Shown here: positions 49,410-58,574 of the stretch, piece after piece
Position numbering within the stretch: the stretch's first letter is position 1
How the letters are laid out: the number at the start of each line of letters is the position of its first letter
Assembly: GCF_003885045.1 (NCBI RefSeq)
Contig: NZ_RHJS01000002.1
Span: 3,774,501-3,838,500 of the forward strand
From: Schaedlerella arabinosiphila
GTDB taxonomy: Bacteria > Bacillota > Clostridia > Lachnospirales > Lachnospiraceae
Length of the DNA stretch: 64,000 nucleotides
Direction of reading: 5' to 3'
Made by a program: the position numbers and the translations under genes
Notes under the pieces: generated by a model
What the model was told of the DNA's origin: nothing
What the model saw: the letters and a program-made list of their open reading frames with translations, nothing else
The model's database searches: none

Positions 49410-50267
49410 TCAGAGGGACCCGAACCCGACCGCTCTCACGATCTCATCCGCCGCCTCCTCCACGGTGGTGACGTCTGTGCGCACGCCAAACCCTCTCTCT
49501 TTCAAATCATGCATCATATAGGTGACCTGGGGGGCCGCCAGCCCGACCTGTTCCAGTTCCCTGTAATGGGAAAACACATTCCTGGGAGTATCATCCAGCA
49601 TCTTTTCCCCTCGATTCATCACGATGATCCGTTCCACATATCTGGCAATATCTTCCATACTGTGGGAAACAAGGACCACGGTCATACCGGTCTGCGCATG
49701 AAGGTGCGCCACCTGTTCCAGTATATCGTCCCGTCCCTTCGGGTCCAGCCCCGCCGTAGGTTCATCCAGCACGAGGACCCGGGGCCGCATTGCCAGCACT
49801 CCGGCGATGGCCGCACGGCGTTTCTGTCCGCCAGACAGTTCAAAGGGCGACTGCCGATAATATTTTTCGGGAAATCCTACCAACTCAAGCGCTTCCCTGG
49901 CGCGCGCCTCACATTCCTCCGCGGAAAGCCCCTGGTTTTTGGGCCCAAAGCAGACATCTGTAAAAACATCCACTTCAAACAGTTGATGCTCCGGATACTG
50001 GAAAACCAGTCCTACCTGGCTGCGCAGTTCCCTGAGGGGATATCCGTTGTCATAAATATTTTTTCCGTCATAATACAGCGCCCCCGACGATGCCCAAAGC
50101 AGACCGTTCAAATGCTGGATCAGCGTGGACTTCCCGGAACCGGTATGGCCGATGATCCCCGCAAACTGTCCCTGGGGGATCTCCAGCGACACGTCCTTTA
50201 ACGCCTGCTTTTCATATGCAGTGCCCTGGCTGTATACATAGTTCAAATGCTCCAATCGAATCGACAT
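49410..50267 (-). CDS. ecfA2: ECF transporter ATPase EcfA2
   Basis: A 285-residue ABC ATPase. Walker A is GHTGSGKST near residues 40-48, the Q-loop is in VFQYPEHQLF, the signature is LSGGQKRRAAIAG, and Walker B reads RVLVLDEPTAGLDPKG. The opening IRLEHLNYVYSQGTAYEKQAL is typical of EcfA2 rather than EcfA1. It pairs with EcfA1 to energise EcfT-coupled vitamin uptake. ATG begins one base after the ecfA1 stop, giving tight coupling. Confidence 0.95.
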   Translation of the reverse strand: MSIRLEHLNYVYSQGTAYEKQALKDVSLEIPQGQFAGIIGHTGSGKSTLIQHLNGLLWASSGALYYDGKNIYDNGYPLRELRSQVGLVFQYPEHQLFEVDVFTDVCFGPKNQGLSAEECEARAREALELVGFPEKYYRQSPFELSGGQKRRAAIAGVLAMRPRVLVLDEPTAGLDPKGRDDILEQVAHLHAQTGMTVVLVSHSMEDIARYVERIIVMNRGEKMLDDTPRNVFSHYRELEQVGLAAPQVTYMMHDLKERGFGVRTDVTTVEEAADEIVRAVGFGSL

Positions 50268-50268
50268 C

Positions 50269-51135
50269 CTACTTCCCTGTCCTTCCGGCTATTTTTGCGA
50301 CTGCTTCCACCAGTTCTTCCTTCCGCAGGATTCCTCTCGGAACCGGAAGCCCCCGCTTCCGAAGCTCCTCCGCCAGCATCGTAGCCTGGGGGACATCCAG
50401 ACGGTATTTTTTCAATTCTTCCACCCGGCTGAAGATCTCCCTGGGAGTTCCCTTCATGACGATGTGCCCGCTGTCCATCACATAGACCTGGTCCGCGTCA
50501 ATCACTTCCTCCATATAATGCGTGATCAGGATCACGGTCACATGCCTCCGTTTTCTGAGTTCCTGCACGGTCCTTATGACTTCCTTCCGCCCGTTTGGAT
50601 CCAGCATTGCGGTAGGCTCGTCCAGAACAATACATTGGGGTTCCATGGCGATTACTCCCGCAATGGCCACCCGCTGTTTCTGTCCGCCGGACAGCTTGTT
50701 GGGAGAATGGGTACGGTATTCCAGCATTCCCACCGCGCTCAGGCTGTCCTCCACGCGTTTCCAGATCTCATCCGTAGGCACGCCCAGATTCTCAGGGCCG
50801 AACCCCACATCCTCCTCCACCACCGTGCCGATGATCTGGTTATCCGGATTCTGAAATACCATTCCTGCCGACTGGCGGACCGGCATCAGCTCCCGCGGGT
50901 CCTTCGTGTCCCTTCCGTTGACCCACATGGTTCCGCCGGTGGGAACCAGAATCGCGTTCATATGCTTCGCAAGGGTGGATTTTCCCGAACCGTTATGCCC
51001 CAGGATCGCCGCAAACTGCCCCGGGCCGATATCCAGATCTATCCCGTCTACCGCGCGGTTCATACCGATGACATTGCCTTCATCATCGCGCTTTTCATAT
51101 TCATAGATCAGCTCCCGTGCCTGTACCATCTCCAT
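50269..51135 (-). CDS. ecfA1: ECF transporter ATPase EcfA1
   Basis: A 288-residue ABC ATPase. Walker A is GHNGSGKST near residues 44-52, the Q-loop VFQNPDNQI, the signature LSGGQKQRVAIAG, Walker B CIVLDEPTAMLDPNG and the switch His in VILITHYMEE. The VFQNPDNQIIGTVVEEDVGFGPENLG block is characteristic of EcfA1. First gene of the ecfA1-ecfA2-ecfT module. GGGAGA lies about 12 bp before the ATG. Confidence 0.95.
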   Translation of the reverse strand: MEMVQARELIYEYEKRDDEGNVIGMNRAVDGIDLDIGPGQFAAILGHNGSGKSTLAKHMNAILVPTGGTMWVNGRDTKDPRELMPVRQSAGMVFQNPDNQIIGTVVEEDVGFGPENLGVPTDEIWKRVEDSLSAVGMLEYRTHSPNKLSGGQKQRVAIAGVIAMEPQCIVLDEPTAMLDPNGRKEVIRTVQELRKRRHVTVILITHYMEEVIDADQVYVMDSGHIVMKGTPREIFSRVEELKKYRLDVPQATMLAEELRKRGLPVPRGILRKEELVEAVAKIAGRTGK

Positions 51136-51176
51136 AAACTGCAGTTCTCCCTTTCCTATTGCTGAATATCGACAGA

Positions 51177-51199
51177 GACGGCGATATTACATCGCCGTC
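51177..51199 (-). terminator. Hairpin between the hybrid kinase gene and ecfA1
   Basis: GACGGCGAT and ATCGCCGTC form a perfect 9-bp stem, 25 bp after the kinase stop. The following T tract is poor (TCTCTGTC). Confidence 0.55.
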
Positions 51200-51223
51200 C
51201 GTATCCGTGCGCAGATGCGCCCT

Positions 51224-53758
51224 CTATTCTATATATTTTTCCAACTGTATAAGAAGCTTGTCCAGATCAATCGGCTTTGCAATGTGCGCGTTCATGCCGC
51301 TGTCCAGACAGTGCTGTACATCATCTGAAAATGCATCTGCCGTCATGGCAATGATGGGCAGGTTTACATCCGGACGGTCCAGAGCCCGGATGGCCGTCGC
51401 TGCCTCGTATCCGTTCATCACCGGCATACGGATATCCATGAGGATCACGTCATACTCACCGACCTCTGACTGCTTAAACATATCCACGCAGATCTGGCCG
51501 TTTTCCGCCCGGTTGACTTTGAATCCAACCTCCAGCAGAAGATCCTCCGCAATCTCCCAGTTCAGGTCATTGTCCTCTGCAAGAAGAATATTCTTCCCTG
51601 TAAAATCATGGGTATCGTTTATCTGCTCCTCCTGAACGAAAGTCCCTCCCGCGAATTTGCTCAGCCCAAGGTAAAGATTGGACTTGAACAGGGGCTTGGA
51701 GATAAATCCGTGGGCTCCTGCCGCAAGCGCCTCTTCCTCAATGTCGCTCCAGTCATACGCCGAAACGATCAGGATCGGAATCTCGTCACCCACCATCTTT
51801 CTGATCGCGCGGGTCATCTGCAGGCCGTCCAGCCCGGGCATCTTCCAATCCAGAAGAATCACCTGGTAATCGTCATGTCTGGCATGGCGTTCTTCCACCA
51901 TCTTAAGCGCCGTCTTACCGTCTATCGACCATTCTGCCCGAACCCCGATCTCACCCAGTGCGTGAACCGCGCTCTGGCAGAGATCTTCATTGTTGTCCAC
52001 AACCAGCATATTCCAGCTTGGGAGAAGCATGTCCTCCAAACGCGTTTCTGCCTTTTCCAGATCCAGCGTCACGTGAAATTCCGTGCCTTTGTTCTGCTCG
52101 CTTTGCACCTCAATGCTGCCTTTCATGGCCTCTACAATGCACTTCGTGATGGCCATTCCAAGTCCCGTTCCTTCAATCTTGCGAACCTGCGCCTCATCTC
52201 TTGTAAAGCTGTCAAAGACCTTCTCCACAAATTCCGGCGACATTCCGATCCCGGTATCCTTTACCCGGAAATGGCACCGTATATACTGATCTCCCTTCGG
52301 AGAGTCCTCCTGGGAGAGATAGATGTTGACCCTGCCGTTCTCAGGCGTAAACTTGATCGCGTTTGACAGAAGGTTGAGCAGCACCTGGTTCAGGCGCACG
52401 CCGTCGCAGAATACTTCCTCAATCTGTATGTTCTGCACAAAAATATCAAAATGCAGCCTTTTGCTGTGGATCTGCGGCTGTACGATATTCACAATGCTGT
52501 CCATCGCATCACTCAGGGAAAGCGCATCCATATTCAGCGTAAGCTTGCCGTCTTCAATTTTTGACATGTCCAGTACGTCGTTGATCAGTCCCAGCAGATG
52601 CTTGCTGGACAGCGTCACCTTCTTTAAGCAGTCCTGCACCCGCATGGGGTCATGGATATTCGCCATGGCAATCGCCGTCATGCCCACGATGCCGTTCATA
52701 GGAGTCCGGATATCGTGGCTCATATTAGACAAAAATTCACTTTTCGCCTGGTTTGCATGAATGGCTTCCTTCCTTGCCCGATCCAGTTCTTCCATCTGCT
52801 GGTGGATCACCCTGAGATACACCGCAAACACGATCAGCACTACAAATATCAGCACGCCGCAGGCGCCTAATACCAGGCCGACCCGCTGTTCGCCCAGGCT
52901 GCTGATGATCTTGTCCAGCGCGTCATAGGGCATGACGCTTACCAGATGCCACGCAGATCCCGGAAGCGGCGTACAGTACAGATGCCGGTGGCTCTCCGCC
53001 ACAAGAACCAGTTCGGAATACTCTGTATCCTTCTCGATGGCTTCCCGAAGCTCCTGTACATACACCTCCGGCGTCTTTCCATTATATTCCCTGATATTGT
53101 CCTCAAGGTACTGATAATAGTTGGCCCAGCCGTCATAACCGTTTCGTACGACAAAATTTCCATCGGCCTGAATGATATGCGTATACACCAGCGCATTCTC
53201 TTCCTGCGTGACAAGCGCCTGTTCCAGGTCTTCCATATCAAATCCCACAACCAGAAGCTCGCTTGTCCTGCCGCCGCTCATCGGATACTCTGCCTCGCTT
53301 CCCAGCAGGAGCATTTTTTTTCCGTCCGCGAGCAGACAGGAGGTCACCTGTATCTCTCCGTTCAGAAGACGCTGAAATTCATCTGCACTGTCCGGTTCCA
53401 GCGGTTCTCCGTAGATGGTCTCATTGTCTCCCGCTCTTGTATAAAAGCCCATATACAGAGCGTTGCGGACGCTTGCATTGAGACGCATCTCTTCCAGCAT
53501 CTGTTCATCATAGACGACACTGTCCGGTGAAGTACGCTTGAGGATTCCTTCGACCTGAGATCTCCGCAGGTCAATGATCGAGGAATACTTCTGTTCTAAC
53601 TGCCTGTTCATTTCCGACATATAGATCATACCGATCTCGGTGACAGTCTCTTCGTTTTTTTCACCCAGGAACTGGTACATCCATGCAAAAATCACAATAC
53701 AGATCACTATCAGGCACAAAAAACTAATCCATAGTTTCTTTTTAGTTTTCTGATACAT
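51224..53758 (-). CDS. Membrane hybrid sensor histidine kinase with two receiver domains
   Basis: An 844-residue protein. TM1 is at about 10-28 and an extracytoplasmic sensor domain spans 30-285. TM2 is at about 292-316, followed by a short helix, then HisKA with His348 in SNMSHDIRTPMNG and HATPase with IKFTPENGRV, DTGIGMSPEF and GTGLGMAI. Receiver 1 has Asp637 (LLDWKMPG) and receiver 2 Asp775 (LMDIRMPV). Double-receiver hybrids need an external histidine phosphotransfer protein, which the gene directly upstream (Hpt) supplies. The likely final target is the REC-HD-GYP protein two genes upstream. The signal sensed is unknown. ATG follows AGAGGACACATTT. Last gene of its operon. Confidence 0.93.
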   Translation of the reverse strand: MYQKTKKKLWISFLCLIVICIVIFAWMYQFLGEKNEETVTEIGMIYMSEMNRQLEQKYSSIIDLRRSQVEGILKRTSPDSVVYDEQMLEEMRLNASVRNALYMGFYTRAGDNETIYGEPLEPDSADEFQRLLNGEIQVTSCLLADGKKMLLLGSEAEYPMSGGRTSELLVVGFDMEDLEQALVTQEENALVYTHIIQADGNFVVRNGYDGWANYYQYLEDNIREYNGKTPEVYVQELREAIEKDTEYSELVLVAESHRHLYCTPLPGSAWHLVSVMPYDALDKIISSLGEQRVGLVLGACGVLIFVVLIVFAVYLRVIHQQMEELDRARKEAIHANQAKSEFLSNMSHDIRTPMNGIVGMTAIAMANIHDPMRVQDCLKKVTLSSKHLLGLINDVLDMSKIEDGKLTLNMDALSLSDAMDSIVNIVQPQIHSKRLHFDIFVQNIQIEEVFCDGVRLNQVLLNLLSNAIKFTPENGRVNIYLSQEDSPKGDQYIRCHFRVKDTGIGMSPEFVEKVFDSFTRDEAQVRKIEGTGLGMAITKCIVEAMKGSIEVQSEQNKGTEFHVTLDLEKAETRLEDMLLPSWNMLVVDNNEDLCQSAVHALGEIGVRAEWSIDGKTALKMVEERHARHDDYQVILLDWKMPGLDGLQMTRAIRKMVGDEIPILIVSAYDWSDIEEEALAAGAHGFISKPLFKSNLYLGLSKFAGGTFVQEEQINDTHDFTGKNILLAEDNDLNWEIAEDLLLEVGFKVNRAENGQICVDMFKQSEVGEYDVILMDIRMPVMNGYEAATAIRALDRPDVNLPIIAMTADAFSDDVQHCLDSGMNAHIAKPIDLDKLLIQLEKYIE

Positions 53759-53771
53759 AAATGTGTCCTCT

Positions 53772-54125
53772 TTATTCTGCCTTTAATTTCTCAACCGCTG
53801 CGTAAGTCTTTTCATATTCTGCTTTCAGTTCATCCAGCATAGAAGGAACATAATCCTCCGGATGGCTGCGAAGCATTTCTGTAAGCGTTTCGCTTGCCAT
53901 ATAGAGTCCGGTAAAGCCCAGGTTCTGGCTGACACCCTTCAATGTATGGGCCGCCCGGAATGCCTCGCTGTAGTCAGCGGCCTCCAGTGTCTTGCACAGA
54001 CTGTCAAAGCTTCCGTCGGCCAGAAACTTGACCGCAAATTTCTTGATCCTTTCGTCTCCCCGGAAACGCCCGAATACGCCCTCATAATCTCCATTGATCT
54101 GTTCATAGCATTCTTTTACTGTCAT
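53772..54125 (-). CDS. Stand-alone histidine phosphotransfer (Hpt) protein
   Basis: A 117-residue all-helical protein. The phosphoryl-accepting His60 lies in AAHTLKGVSQNLGF, the canonical Hpt motif. It most likely carries phosphate between the receiver domains of the adjacent hybrid kinase and the REC domain of the HD-GYP regulator. ATG follows GGAAGGAGTATAGAAAG; the stop is 13 bp before the kinase start. Full length for a single Hpt domain. Confidence 0.93.
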   Translation of the reverse strand: MTVKECYEQINGDYEGVFGRFRGDERIKKFAVKFLADGSFDSLCKTLEAADYSEAFRAAHTLKGVSQNLGFTGLYMASETLTEMLRSHPEDYVPSMLDELKAEYEKTYAAVEKLKAE

Positions 54126-54154
54126 CTTTCTATACTCCTTCCAAAAAAATGTCT

Positions 54155-55684
54155 TTATTCGTCACGGTCATCCAGTACCTTGCCGTACGCGCCGAGATAC
54201 TGCGGTTTTTCCTCATCAGACCACACCGCCCGGCAGACAAACTCGCAGGCACGGTCTTTTCCCCCGATCCGGGTGGTACATCTGTAGCGTACATCCGGTT
54301 CCTCCGGTGATGTCCCCCGGAGAAGTGCCTGAAGGTTCTGCATGTCCTGTCTGCTCATGGCTGCCCAGGTCTTTTCATTCTTAAGAGGTTCTATCGTCAC
54401 CTCCGTAAGCCCCAGGGTCTTCGCGCTCCAGTCCGTCAGGGTCAGCACAGACGGAGATACCGTATATTCAAATTGAATCTCCCTTGAGATCGAAGCATAG
54501 AACTGGTTCTTGGCTCTCTCATCTTCCAGATAATGCAGCGCGCTGTTGGTATCATCCAATTCCTCATGATGCAGAATCTCATCCACGATGCTGCGCATCT
54601 CTTTTTCATTTTTATTATTCAGGGAGGCGGATTTCATTTCTTCCAGAAGGCTGTCCGCCACATCCAGCAGACACTCTACCAGAATCGGGTTGAATGTACC
54701 GCACTCTCCGTCCTGGATCATCTGCAGGGCCGTCTCGTGTGAAAACGCTTTTTTGTATACCCGTTCACTGGTCAATGCGTCATACACGTCCGCCATGGAC
54801 ACAACCTGGGCGCTGATCGGGATCTCCTCCCCTTTCAGGCCGTCCGGATACCCCCTGCCGTCATACCGTTCATGATGCCACCGGCAGATCTGGTACGCGA
54901 CCTTGACCAGCAATTCATCCTGATGGAACGGAAGATCCTTGAGCATGGAAGCTCCTACCGCGGAGTGAGTCTTCATCACTTCATATTCTTCAGCCGTAAA
55001 CCGTCCCGGCTTGTTCAGGACTTCGGACGGAATCGCGATCTTGCCGATATCGTGCAGCGCGGAAGCCATCGTAATCATATTGATGTCCTCATGGGAGAGC
55101 TTATATTGATCCGTCTTCCCGAGAAGGCTCTTGAGGATAAGCTCCGTGATCGTCTGGATATGCAGTACGTGAAGACCGCTCTCTCCGTTACGGAACTCTA
55201 CGATATGGCTCAGTATCGTCACCATGAGGCTGGCGTTCTTCTCTTTCTCATACATCTGTTTGGTCACCATCTGAATGAGCTTCCTCTGCTTCGCATAGAG
55301 CATAATCGTGTTGATTACCCTTCGCTGTACGACAAGGGAATCAAAGGGGCGGCTGATATAGTCCGTCACTCCCAGTTCATAAGCTCTCTGTACATAGGAA
55401 GGCGTACTTTCTGCCGAAATCATGATCACCGGTACATCCTCGATCCATTTCTTCTGATTCATGACTGCCAGGACTTCAAACCCGTCCATCTCAGGCATCA
55501 CAATGTCCAGAAGAACCAGAGAGATCTGGGAACCCATCTGCTGCATGATCGCAATTCCCCTTGCCCCGTCTGCCGCTTCCAAAATCTCATACTGATCCTC
55601 CAGCATGTCTGCCAGGATCATGCGGTTCATCTCGGAATCATCGACGATCAAAATCCTTTCTTTGTTTTTCATTTTCTCATTCAT
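54155..55684 (-). CDS. Response regulator with HD-GYP domain and C-terminal PAS-like region
   Basis: A 509-residue protein. The receiver domain (residues 8-125) has Asp60 in LLDIVMPEMDG. The HD-GYP phosphodiesterase domain (about 155-345) has His211-Asp212 in ALHDIGKIAIP, the second metal-binding HHERYDGRGYPDGL and the following IPISAQVVSMADVYDALTS in part; HD-GYP proteins usually degrade cyclic di-GMP. Residues 380-509 look like a PAS-type module (FEYTVSPSVLTL, then RYRCTTRIGGK). ATG follows GGAGGGTGATTGATTT, and a promoter TGGACA-16 bp-TATAAT lies at 55795-55822. First gene of the three-gene phosphorelay operon. Confidence 0.93.
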   Translation of the reverse strand: MNEKMKNKERILIVDDSEMNRMILADMLEDQYEILEAADGARGIAIMQQMGSQISLVLLDIVMPEMDGFEVLAVMNQKKWIEDVPVIMISAESTPSYVQRAYELGVTDYISRPFDSLVVQRRVINTIMLYAKQRKLIQMVTKQMYEKEKNASLMVTILSHIVEFRNGESGLHVLHIQTITELILKSLLGKTDQYKLSHEDINMITMASALHDIGKIAIPSEVLNKPGRFTAEEYEVMKTHSAVGASMLKDLPFHQDELLVKVAYQICRWHHERYDGRGYPDGLKGEEIPISAQVVSMADVYDALTSERVYKKAFSHETALQMIQDGECGTFNPILVECLLDVADSLLEEMKSASLNNKNEKEMRSIVDEILHHEELDDTNSALHYLEDERAKNQFYASISREIQFEYTVSPSVLTLTDWSAKTLGLTEVTIEPLKNEKTWAAMSRQDMQNLQALLRGTSPEEPDVRYRCTTRIGGKDRACEFVCRAVWSDEEKPQYLGAYGKVLDDRDE

Positions 55685-55794
55685 AAATCAATCACCCTCC
55701 ATACCCATGGTTTCTGCTATATCAGGTCTGCATATATAATCATTGTCCGTATTAAAAGCCAACGGGACATTTCCATCTATAAAAACCCGTTTAT

Positions 55795-55822
55795 ATTATA
55801 CCATACCAAAGAAAAATGTCCA
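55795..55822 (-). promoter_or_regulatory. Promoter of the phosphorelay operon
   Basis: TGGACA (55817-55822) and TATAAT (55795-55800) on the minus strand, 16 bp apart, with an ATGG extension before the -10. Confidence 0.6.
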
Positions 55823-55846
55823 GAAAAATTAATGGAAACATGGAAA

Positions 55847-56722
55847 TCATGGAAATTTGAGTATAATGCGGAGTTTTTCCTGTTCCAGTTCCGCTTTTAC
55901 GCCCCCGCCCATCTTTTCCATCAGTTCTTTTACAATAAACAGCCCAAGCCCGGAGGACCCCTTCCTCCGGGCTGAATCTGCTTTATAAAACTGTTCAAAA
56001 ATCTGTTCGGTGTCCGGCCTGCTCGTTTCCGATACGGCATTTTCAAACGTCAGGCGTTTTTCCTGCTGGGTGATCACGAGATTTCCGGTTCCGTGGAGCA
56101 GGGCATTTCGAATCAGGTTATGGAAGATACGTCTCAGATATTCTTCATCGGCATCCACCCGGAATCCCTCTGAGTCAAACCGAACCTCCGGAGAAATTCC
56201 TTTTTCCTCAAACTGCAGGTACATCCCCACCAGGCAGTCGCCGAGCAGCGGAAGGACCTGCAGCCTCCGCATGTCCGGTTCAAAATCCGCATCGGACAGC
56301 TTTGTAAAGAGGAACAGTTCCTCCAGCATATCCCCCAGCTCTTTGAGCCTGCCCTCCGCCGCCTGGAGATAATACGCCTGCCGCCCTCTCTCCCTGCACT
56401 CTCCTGCAAGCTGCACGTACCCGGATGCCCCTGCAAGGGGAGTCCGAATGTCGTGGGCCAGGGCGGTAATATTCTGCTTTAACTGCTTTTGCGCCTTTTC
56501 ATACCGGATCTGCCCCTGCATATTTTGCCTGCCCAGTTCGTTTAATTTTCTGCAGAGCGCCAGCATCTCTCTCTGACGGCTGTATACTCCCAGCTCCATC
56601 CTGCTTCCCCGCTCTATTTCCTCCAGTTGTCTGCGGATGGAACGTACTTCCAGGATGCTGCGGGTATACTGCACCAGAAGCCATCCGCACAAAATACTTA
56701 ACACTGCCAGCCCAGCGGTCAT
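55847..56722 (-). CDS. Sensor histidine kinase of a peptide-resistance type two-component system
   Basis: A 291-residue kinase. One short hydrophobic anchor lies at residues 2-18, so it is an intramembrane-type sensor without an extracellular domain. HisKA contains NITALAHDIRTPLAG with His near 95. The ATPase core has IFHNLIRNALLHG and GSSGLGLFIVKELMEKMGG. The frame is open far upstream over the permease gene, but ATG 56722 preceded by GGGGGAG is clearly the start. It follows the ABC permease gene on the same strand and pairs with the regulator at 58575. Such sets usually respond to antimicrobial peptides via the transporter. Confidence 0.88.
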   Translation of the reverse strand: MTAGLAVLSILCGWLLVQYTRSILEVRSIRRQLEEIERGSRMELGVYSRQREMLALCRKLNELGRQNMQGQIRYEKAQKQLKQNITALAHDIRTPLAGASGYVQLAGECRERGRQAYYLQAAEGRLKELGDMLEELFLFTKLSDADFEPDMRRLQVLPLLGDCLVGMYLQFEEKGISPEVRFDSEGFRVDADEEYLRRIFHNLIRNALLHGTGNLVITQQEKRLTFENAVSETSRPDTEQIFEQFYKADSARRKGSSGLGLFIVKELMEKMGGGVKAELEQEKLRIILKFP

Positions 56723-56760
56723 CACTGTACTCCCCCTCTCTTCATAATATAGCCGGCCGG

Positions 56761-57567
56761 TCAGATGTCCTGTTTCTTCATGATCCATCCTGCCAGCGCC
56801 GAATACAGCACCAGAAATCCCGCCCCCACGGCGAATACTTTGAGGTCCTGCAGACCCGTATATCTGGACGGTCCATTGGAGAGCGTCATATAGATGCTGT
56901 AATTCAGCCAGTCCCCCGCATGGAACATGGACAAGATCCCCTGCACCATCGACACAACCGAGCCCCCGCCCAGCAGAACGGCCGCAAATGTCCCTGCCGC
57001 CGTGCTCCGGGTACAGACACAGATCAGGAGCATCAGGCCCCCAAACGCGGTGGTCAGAATCCAGGCCCAGGCCATGTAAAACAGCACATCCCCCAGTCCA
57101 GCCTGTGGAACCATATTTCCAAACAGGGCATTGAGCAGTACTACAAACAGGAAGTTTGAAATCAGATACAGGATATTCAGCAATGCAGCCGCCAGCAGCT
57201 TGCTGCCCACGTACACCCAGCGGTTCTGATAAAGCGCCATGATATTTTTCAAAAAGCCGCTCCGATAGTCCATGCACACAAACAGTATGACCCAGATGCC
57301 GAATGTGATGCAATAGGCTCCGCCGTCCAGGTTAATATTCCGAAACATCGTCAGCGTATCCATACCTTCCAGCATGCTCAGAGACTCCTGTGTCTCTTCC
57401 GCCGTCATCATCCCGATACGAATTGCCGTCTCCTGCCCCTGGGGCGTCGCCAGCAGCCACAAAAGAATATAAGATGCCAGAGTTGTCAGGAACAAAATCC
57501 CCAGGCAGACATATGCCGACCTGCTCCGCCTCATTCTGTAAAGATCCATGCGCAGTAAATTAAACAT
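56761..57567 (-). CDS. ABC-2 type permease (antimicrobial peptide immunity type)
   Basis: A 268-residue membrane protein with six hydrophobic segments (about 18-40, 85-103, 120-150, 158-180, 190-210, 240-262) and a cytoplasmic N terminus FNLLRMDLYRMRRSRS, typical of short ABC-2 permeases in lantibiotic or bacitracin resistance cassettes. It overlaps the ATPase gene by 8 bp, so the two are coupled and form one exporter. Substrate unknown. Confidence 0.85.
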   Translation of the reverse strand: MFNLLRMDLYRMRRSRSAYVCLGILFLTTLASYILLWLLATPQGQETAIRIGMMTAEETQESLSMLEGMDTLTMFRNINLDGGAYCITFGIWVILFVCMDYRSGFLKNIMALYQNRWVYVGSKLLAAALLNILYLISNFLFVVLLNALFGNMVPQAGLGDVLFYMAWAWILTTAFGGLMLLICVCTRSTAAGTFAAVLLGGGSVVSMVQGILSMFHAGDWLNYSIYMTLSNGPSRYTGLQDLKVFAVGAGFLVLYSALAGWIMKKQDI

Positions 57568-58498
57568 CTGCCTTCCCCCCTTCCATACGGCTCAGAAAAT
57601 AGTCCTCCAGATCCATACGGTGAAAGCCCGAAGCATACACCTGGATCTGTTTTTCAACCAGAAGCTGAATCAGCCCCGCCCCTTCTTCCAGTCCGTAGAC
57701 ACGCACCATACGGCTGTCAGACACTTCTGTCCGAACCTTTGGAAATGCCTCCTGGATCAATACAAGCGCCCGGCTGACATCATCTACCTGGATCTGGAAA
57801 TAGTCCAGACACTTTTCTTCCAAAGCCTGTCTGGCGATCTGTTCGATCATTTCCCCGTCCTTAATAATACCGTAGGTTGTAGAAATCTTGCTCAATTCTC
57901 CCAGGATATGGGAACTGATCAAAATCGTCTTTCCCGTCTCATGGAGCCTGAGAACCAACCGGCGCAGCTCCCGGATTCCCTCCGGGTCCAGGCCGTTGAT
58001 AGGTTCATCCAGAATCAGAAGATCCGGATTGCCCAGCAAGGCCAGCGCCACCCCGAGCCTCTGCTTCATTCCCATGGAGAAACACTTTACCTTCTTTGTT
58101 CCGACATCGGAAAGCCCTGACAAAGTCAGCGCTTCATCCACGCTCCTCTCATCCGCAAGGCCCATGCATCTTGCCTTCAGCACCGCATTCTGCCTTGCCG
58201 TCATATGGGGGTACAGCCCCGGCGTCTCGATCAGCACGCCCATCCTCCTGCGGATCACCGGATCGCTGACCGGCTTTCCGAAAAGACGTATCTCGCCTGA
58301 CGTAGGGCCTGCAAGCCCGCACAGCATCTTCATGGTGGTAGACTTTCCGGCTCCGTTTTTTCCGATAAAGCCGTAGATCTCGCCCTCCCGAACGGACATA
58401 TTGAGCTGCTTCACAGCCGCCTTGTCCTTATACATCTTTGTCAGGCATACCGTTTCCACGGCCAGGCCCTTCTCTTTTTCCGTCATTTTTTTATACAA
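57560..58498 (-). CDS. ABC transporter ATPase (antimicrobial peptide immunity type)
   Basis: A 312-residue ATPase. Walker A GKNGAGKST near residues 47-55, signature FSMGMKQRLGVA near 145-156, Walker B LLILDEPINGLDPEG near 164-178 and the switch His in ILISSHILGE are intact. The C-terminal extension of about 90 residues is typical of BcrA-type proteins. The start is taken as TTG 58498, because GGAAGG is 9 bp upstream; an ATG four codons later is too far from it. It lies between the response regulator and the permease on the same strand. Confidence 0.88.
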   Translation of the reverse strand: MYKKMTEKEKGLAVETVCLTKMYKDKAAVKQLNMSVREGEIYGFIGKNGAGKSTTMKMLCGLAGPTSGEIRLFGKPVSDPVIRRRMGVLIETPGLYPHMTARQNAVLKARCMGLADERSVDEALTLSGLSDVGTKKVKCFSMGMKQRLGVALALLGNPDLLILDEPINGLDPEGIRELRRLVLRLHETGKTILISSHILGELSKISTTYGIIKDGEMIEQIARQALEEKCLDYFQIQVDDVSRALVLIQEAFPKVRTEVSDSRMVRVYGLEEGAGLIQLLVEKQIQVYASGFHRMDLEDYFLSRMEGGKADV

Positions 58499-58574
58499 TG
58501 CTTTGCACCTTCCTTTCCCTTACCTTACAAGAACCAGTATAATTCCCTATGTTTTAAAAAGTGCTCAGAAAGGT

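Noticed and set aside
48510..50201. 563-codon open frame on the plus strand
   Set aside because: It is antisense to ecfT and ecfA2, whose motifs are complete; residue composition is rich in His, Arg and Gln as expected for a shadow frame.
56723..57313. Upstream extension of the sensor kinase frame
   Set aside because: It overlaps the ABC permease coding region in another frame, has biased composition and no matching domain. ATG 56722 has a strong ribosome binding site.
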